Assembly (NCBI GenBank): GCA_002691645.1
Contig: NZIP01000027.1
Location: 29,569 to 83,431 of the forward strand
Direction: 5' to 3'
DNA length: 53,863 nucleotides
Origin: Flavobacteriaceae bacterium
GTDB taxonomy: Bacteria > Bacteroidota > Bacteroidia > Flavobacteriales > Flavobacteriaceae
The notes beneath the pieces were generated by a model. It saw nothing but the letters and a program-made list of their open reading frames with translations. It was not told where the DNA came from and did not search any database. Every line of letters begins with the position of its first letter. The stretch's first letter is position 1. Positions 51,595 to 53,863 of this stretch are shown here, in pieces. The position numbers were made by a program, and so were the translations under genes.

Positions 51595-52869
51595 ATGCTG
51601 ATTCAAATTTTGGTTTTGATGGTATTGCTTATGGCGTCGGCCCTTATTTCAGGTGCTGAAGTAGCGCTATTTGGTTTAAGTAAAACAGCAGTTGAAGAAA
51701 TTACCGACACTTCTGAATTTGCAGGTAAACGTATTTCTAAGCTATTAGATAAGCCTAAAAAACTTTTGGCCACTATTTTAATTGCCAACAATGCCATAAA
51801 TATTGCGGTGGTTTTGCTTTTTGCTGAATTGGGTTCCATATGGTTTGAAGGCAATACGGCAGAACTCTTCGGAATTATCAAAGTAAGAACATTGCTGGAT
51901 ATTGCCATTGCCACAATTTTAATCCTATTATTCGGGGAGATATTACCAAAGATATACGCCAATAGAAACCGTGCTAGCTTTTCTATATTTATGAGTAGAC
52001 CTTTACTAGTTTTAGACGTGCTTTTTGGATTCGCCTCTACACCTATGCAAAAAATAATGGAGTTCTTAGAAGAACGTCTGGCTAAGCGCAAGTCAAATAT
52101 CAGTGTTAATCACTTGACACACGCTCTCGAACTGGCATCTGAAAAAGACACGACTAAAGAGGAGAAAAAAATCTTAGAAGGTATTGTGACTTTTGGGAAC
52201 ACAGACACTAAACAGGTCATGCGACCAAGGATTGATATTTTCGCTATTAGCAACGAACTCTCTTATCAGGAATTATTAAAAGAAATTCAGAACAACGGAT
52301 ATTCTCGAATTCCGGTCTATGAAGAGCATATCGATAAAGTCATTGGCGTATTATACGTTAAAGATCTGTTGCCCTATTTAAATGAAAAGGATTACAATTG
52401 GGTTGAGTTACTTCGAGAACCTTACTTCGTTCCCGAAAACAAAAAGCTCGATGATTTGTTGGTCGATTTTCAAGAACAAAAAAAACATTTAGCCATTGTG
52501 GTTGACGAATATGGAGGTACATCAGGAATCGTAACTCTAGAAGATATAATTGAAGAAATTGTTGGTGACATAAGCGATGAATTTGATGATGATGATTTGA
52601 TTTATTCTAAGATAGATCACCTTAATTATGTTTTTGAAGGAAAAACCAATCTAAAGGATTTTTATCGTGTCACGCACATAGAAGATTATTCTTTATTTGA
52701 GTCTTCTAAAGGAGAATCAGAGACGATTGCAGGCTTTGTATTAGAAATAGCACAAGGTTTTCCCAAAAGAGGAGAGACCATTCGTTTTTACAATTACAAA
52801 TTTGTTGTAGAGAGTCTAGACAATAGAAGGCTAAAGCAAATAAAAGTAACTTTACCCAATGAGAATTAG
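51595..52869 (+). CDS. gldE: Gliding motility-associated protein GldE (HlyC/CorC family)
   Basis: 424 residues. Residues about 1-150 form a DUF21/CNNM domain with hydrophobic helices (LVLMVLLMASALISGAEVALFGLSK, LLATILIANNAINIAVVLLFAEL, IAIATILILLFGEILPKIYANRNRA). Two CBS domains follow (about 205-310; MRPRIDIFAISNEL, VIGVLYVKDLLPYL, LAIVVDEYGGTSGIVTLEDIIEEIVGDI). A CorC/HlyC C-terminal domain ends the protein. GldE is needed for gliding with type IX secretion and is partly redundant with GldD in F. johnsoniae. Assignment rests on the neighbouring gldD and ssb/mutY order. The stop overlaps gldD by 11 bp. Confidence 0.88.
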   Translation: MLIQILVLMVLLMASALISGAEVALFGLSKTAVEEITDTSEFAGKRISKLLDKPKKLLATILIANNAINIAVVLLFAELGSIWFEGNTAELFGIIKVRTLLDIAIATILILLFGEILPKIYANRNRASFSIFMSRPLLVLDVLFGFASTPMQKIMEFLEERLAKRKSNISVNHLTHALELASEKDTTKEEKKILEGIVTFGNTDTKQVMRPRIDIFAISNELSYQELLKEIQNNGYSRIPVYEEHIDKVIGVLYVKDLLPYLNEKDYNWVELLREPYFVPENKKLDDLLVDFQEQKKHLAIVVDEYGGTSGIVTLEDIIEEIVGDISDEFDDDDLIYSKIDHLNYVFEGKTNLKDFYRVTHIEDYSLFESSKGESETIAGFVLEIAQGFPKRGETIRFYNYKFVVESLDNRRLKQIKVTLPNEN

Positions 52870-53413
52870 TCTACTTTTTCTTTCGGCTCTAATGTTAATT
52901 GCTTGTCAGAACCAAAGCACGCCAAAGCCTCGTGCCGAGATGAGAATTGATGTTCCAAAAGCGGTCTACGATGAAATTACCCCAAATAATTGTTCATTCT
53001 CATTTGATCAAAATAAACTTTCTGATTTAAAGGTTGGAAGAAATTGTCAACTCAAAATTGAATATCCGAGTATCAAAGGCGATTTGTATATGACTTATAA
53101 GCCTGTAAATGGCAATATTGAATCTCTTTTGAACGATGCGCAAAAACTATCAAGAGAACATATGATTAAAGCGGATAATATTGTGGAGCAACCTTATATT
53201 GATCCTTTAAATACTGTATACGGTATGTACTATGAGGTTATCGGAGATGCTGCTTCTCAAGCCCAATTTTATCTGACAGACAGTGTTCAGCATTTCTTAA
53301 CAGGGTCGCTATATTTTAGGGCAAAACCAAATTATGATTCAATTTATCCTTCAGCAGTATATATCCAAAATGACATTCGTGTTCTTATAGAGAGCTTACG
53401 CTGGATCGAATAA
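52859..53413 (+). CDS. gldD: Gliding motility lipoprotein GldD
   Basis: 184 residues. The signal MRISLLFLSALMLIAC ends in a lipobox. The mature part has the GldD pattern PKPRAEMRIDVPKAVYDEI, CSFSFDQN, CQLKIEYPSIKGDLYMTYKPV, LSREHMIKADNI, YGMYYEVIGDAASQAQFYLTDS, FLTGSLYFRAKPNYDSIYP and DIRVLIESLRW. GldD is a membrane lipoprotein required for gliding and type IX secretion in Flavobacterium johnsoniae. It overlaps gldE by 11 bp. Four bases after its stop the opposing small lipoprotein gene ends. Confidence 0.93.
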   Translation: MRISLLFLSALMLIACQNQSTPKPRAEMRIDVPKAVYDEITPNNCSFSFDQNKLSDLKVGRNCQLKIEYPSIKGDLYMTYKPVNGNIESLLNDAQKLSREHMIKADNIVEQPYIDPLNTVYGMYYEVIGDAASQAQFYLTDSVQHFLTGSLYFRAKPNYDSIYPSAVYIQNDIRVLIESLRWIE

Positions 53414-53416
53414 CAC

Positions 53417-53836
53417 CTATTTTAAATAATTTTCTGCATCTGAAATTGCATAGAGCATGGCTTCTTTAACCTCAGTAATTGCTATTTTTTCTTGTGCGAG
53501 AATTTCTCTTTTTTCTTCACTCAATTCTGCGCCATTCATAATTTCATCTGAATTGAATTTTGTGCCAAATGCCTGCATCCAATTCATCATTTCTTCATGG
53601 GCATGAACTAGATTATCAAATTTTTCCTTAGCCAAACTATCTTCTTTGATAAGGGGCTTGAGTTCCGAGCTCAATTTGGCAATAGTACTCATTTTTGGCA
53701 TAACCTCATCGTGTATGTCAAGCACAACACTCATGCTTACTTTTTCCGGAACTTCTGAACTTTTGTCATTGTTAACTTGAAAGTTACAAGAACTTAAACA
53801 AAGAATTATTGAGAAGAGGATCGTAGTTTTCTTCAT
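53417..53836 (-). CDS. Small helical lipoprotein, viral A-type inclusion protein-like
   Basis: 139 residues. MKKTTILFSIILCLSSC is a lipoprotein signal with lipobox LSSC. The mature part is largely alpha-helical: VLDIHDEVMPKMSTIAKLSSELKPLIKEDSLAKEKFDNLVHAHEEMMNWM, then KREILAQEKIAITEVKEAMLYAISDAENYL. The HDEVMPKM and AHEEMMNWM motifs recur in many Bacteroidota lipoproteins that databases call viral A-type inclusion protein; function is unknown. It is convergent with gldD. Only 27 bp upstream of it are in the window. Confidence 0.75.
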   Translation of the reverse strand: MKKTTILFSIILCLSSCNFQVNNDKSSEVPEKVSMSVVLDIHDEVMPKMSTIAKLSSELKPLIKEDSLAKEKFDNLVHAHEEMMNWMQAFGTKFNSDEIMNGAELSEEKREILAQEKIAITEVKEAMLYAISDAENYLK

Positions 53837-53863
53837 TTTTTGAGTGATTGTAAAAGGCGCCCT

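Overview
The window looks like a chromosomal segment of a flavobacterium (Bacteroidota, Flavobacteriales), probably an aquatic, pigmented, gliding one. This rests on the low GC content, promoter boxes of the TAnnTTTG type, start codons without Shine-Dalgarno sequences, lipoproteins and TonB-dependent receptors, the families DUF3108, DUF4270, DUF5689 and DUF2490, the mutY-ssb-gldE-gldD block of gliding/type IX secretion genomes, a CrtW-type carotenoid ketolase and a two-gene atpDC cluster. No rRNA, tRNA or CRISPR array was seen.

Layout. 1-5046: 3' part of uvrC, then DUF3108, M23 peptidase, pgi and a small membrane protein. 5005-10682: a secreted nuclease broken by an in-frame TGA, divergent from a TonB receptor/DUF5689 lipoprotein/nitrilase operon. 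10672-19326: an Ig-like lipoprotein, a comF gene broken at an A8 tract, a coiled-coil protein, glyS, a second TonB receptor, xth and tas. 19332-22896 (minus): panC-panD-flippase-radA operon. 22994-27625: stand-alone starch-synthase-like domain, DUF4270 lipoprotein, glmS. 27626-33547: a variable AT-rich island directly behind glmS. 33548-42383: PLP aminotransferase, crtW, a large TonB receptor, atpDC, bioF and bioD. 42369-47837: a GT39-type glycosyltransferase, bioA, a beta-ketoacyl synthase and bioB, with recX opposing. 47892-53836: rng, a 29-residue basic protein and HU on the minus strand, then mutY, ssb, gldE, gldD, and an opposing small lipoprotein.

The most unusual part is the island behind glmS. 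It holds small unrelated genes (DUF1572, DUF2490 plus carbonic anhydrase, a membrane protein, an XRE regulator with a membrane partner, a glycine-zipper peptide), a decayed DNA methyltransferase, and four relatives of one small helix-turn-helix protein. A 15-bp sequence resembling the last codons of glmS recurs at up to four places to the right in the same orientation. At three of them it lies beside a conserved flank and the 5' end of one of these HTH genes. The two closest HTH copies differ mostly at synonymous positions, so their frame is probably translated and selected. This looks like a cassette array built by repeated insertion at the glmS 3' end; the mechanism is unknown and no integrase is visible.

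Several genes are broken by single changes: TGA in the nuclease, TGA in DUF2490, a 1-nt loss in comF, and TGA plus a frameshift in the methyltransferase. They may be real decay or assembly errors; TGA is used as a normal stop elsewhere (comF, xth, glyS, bioF).
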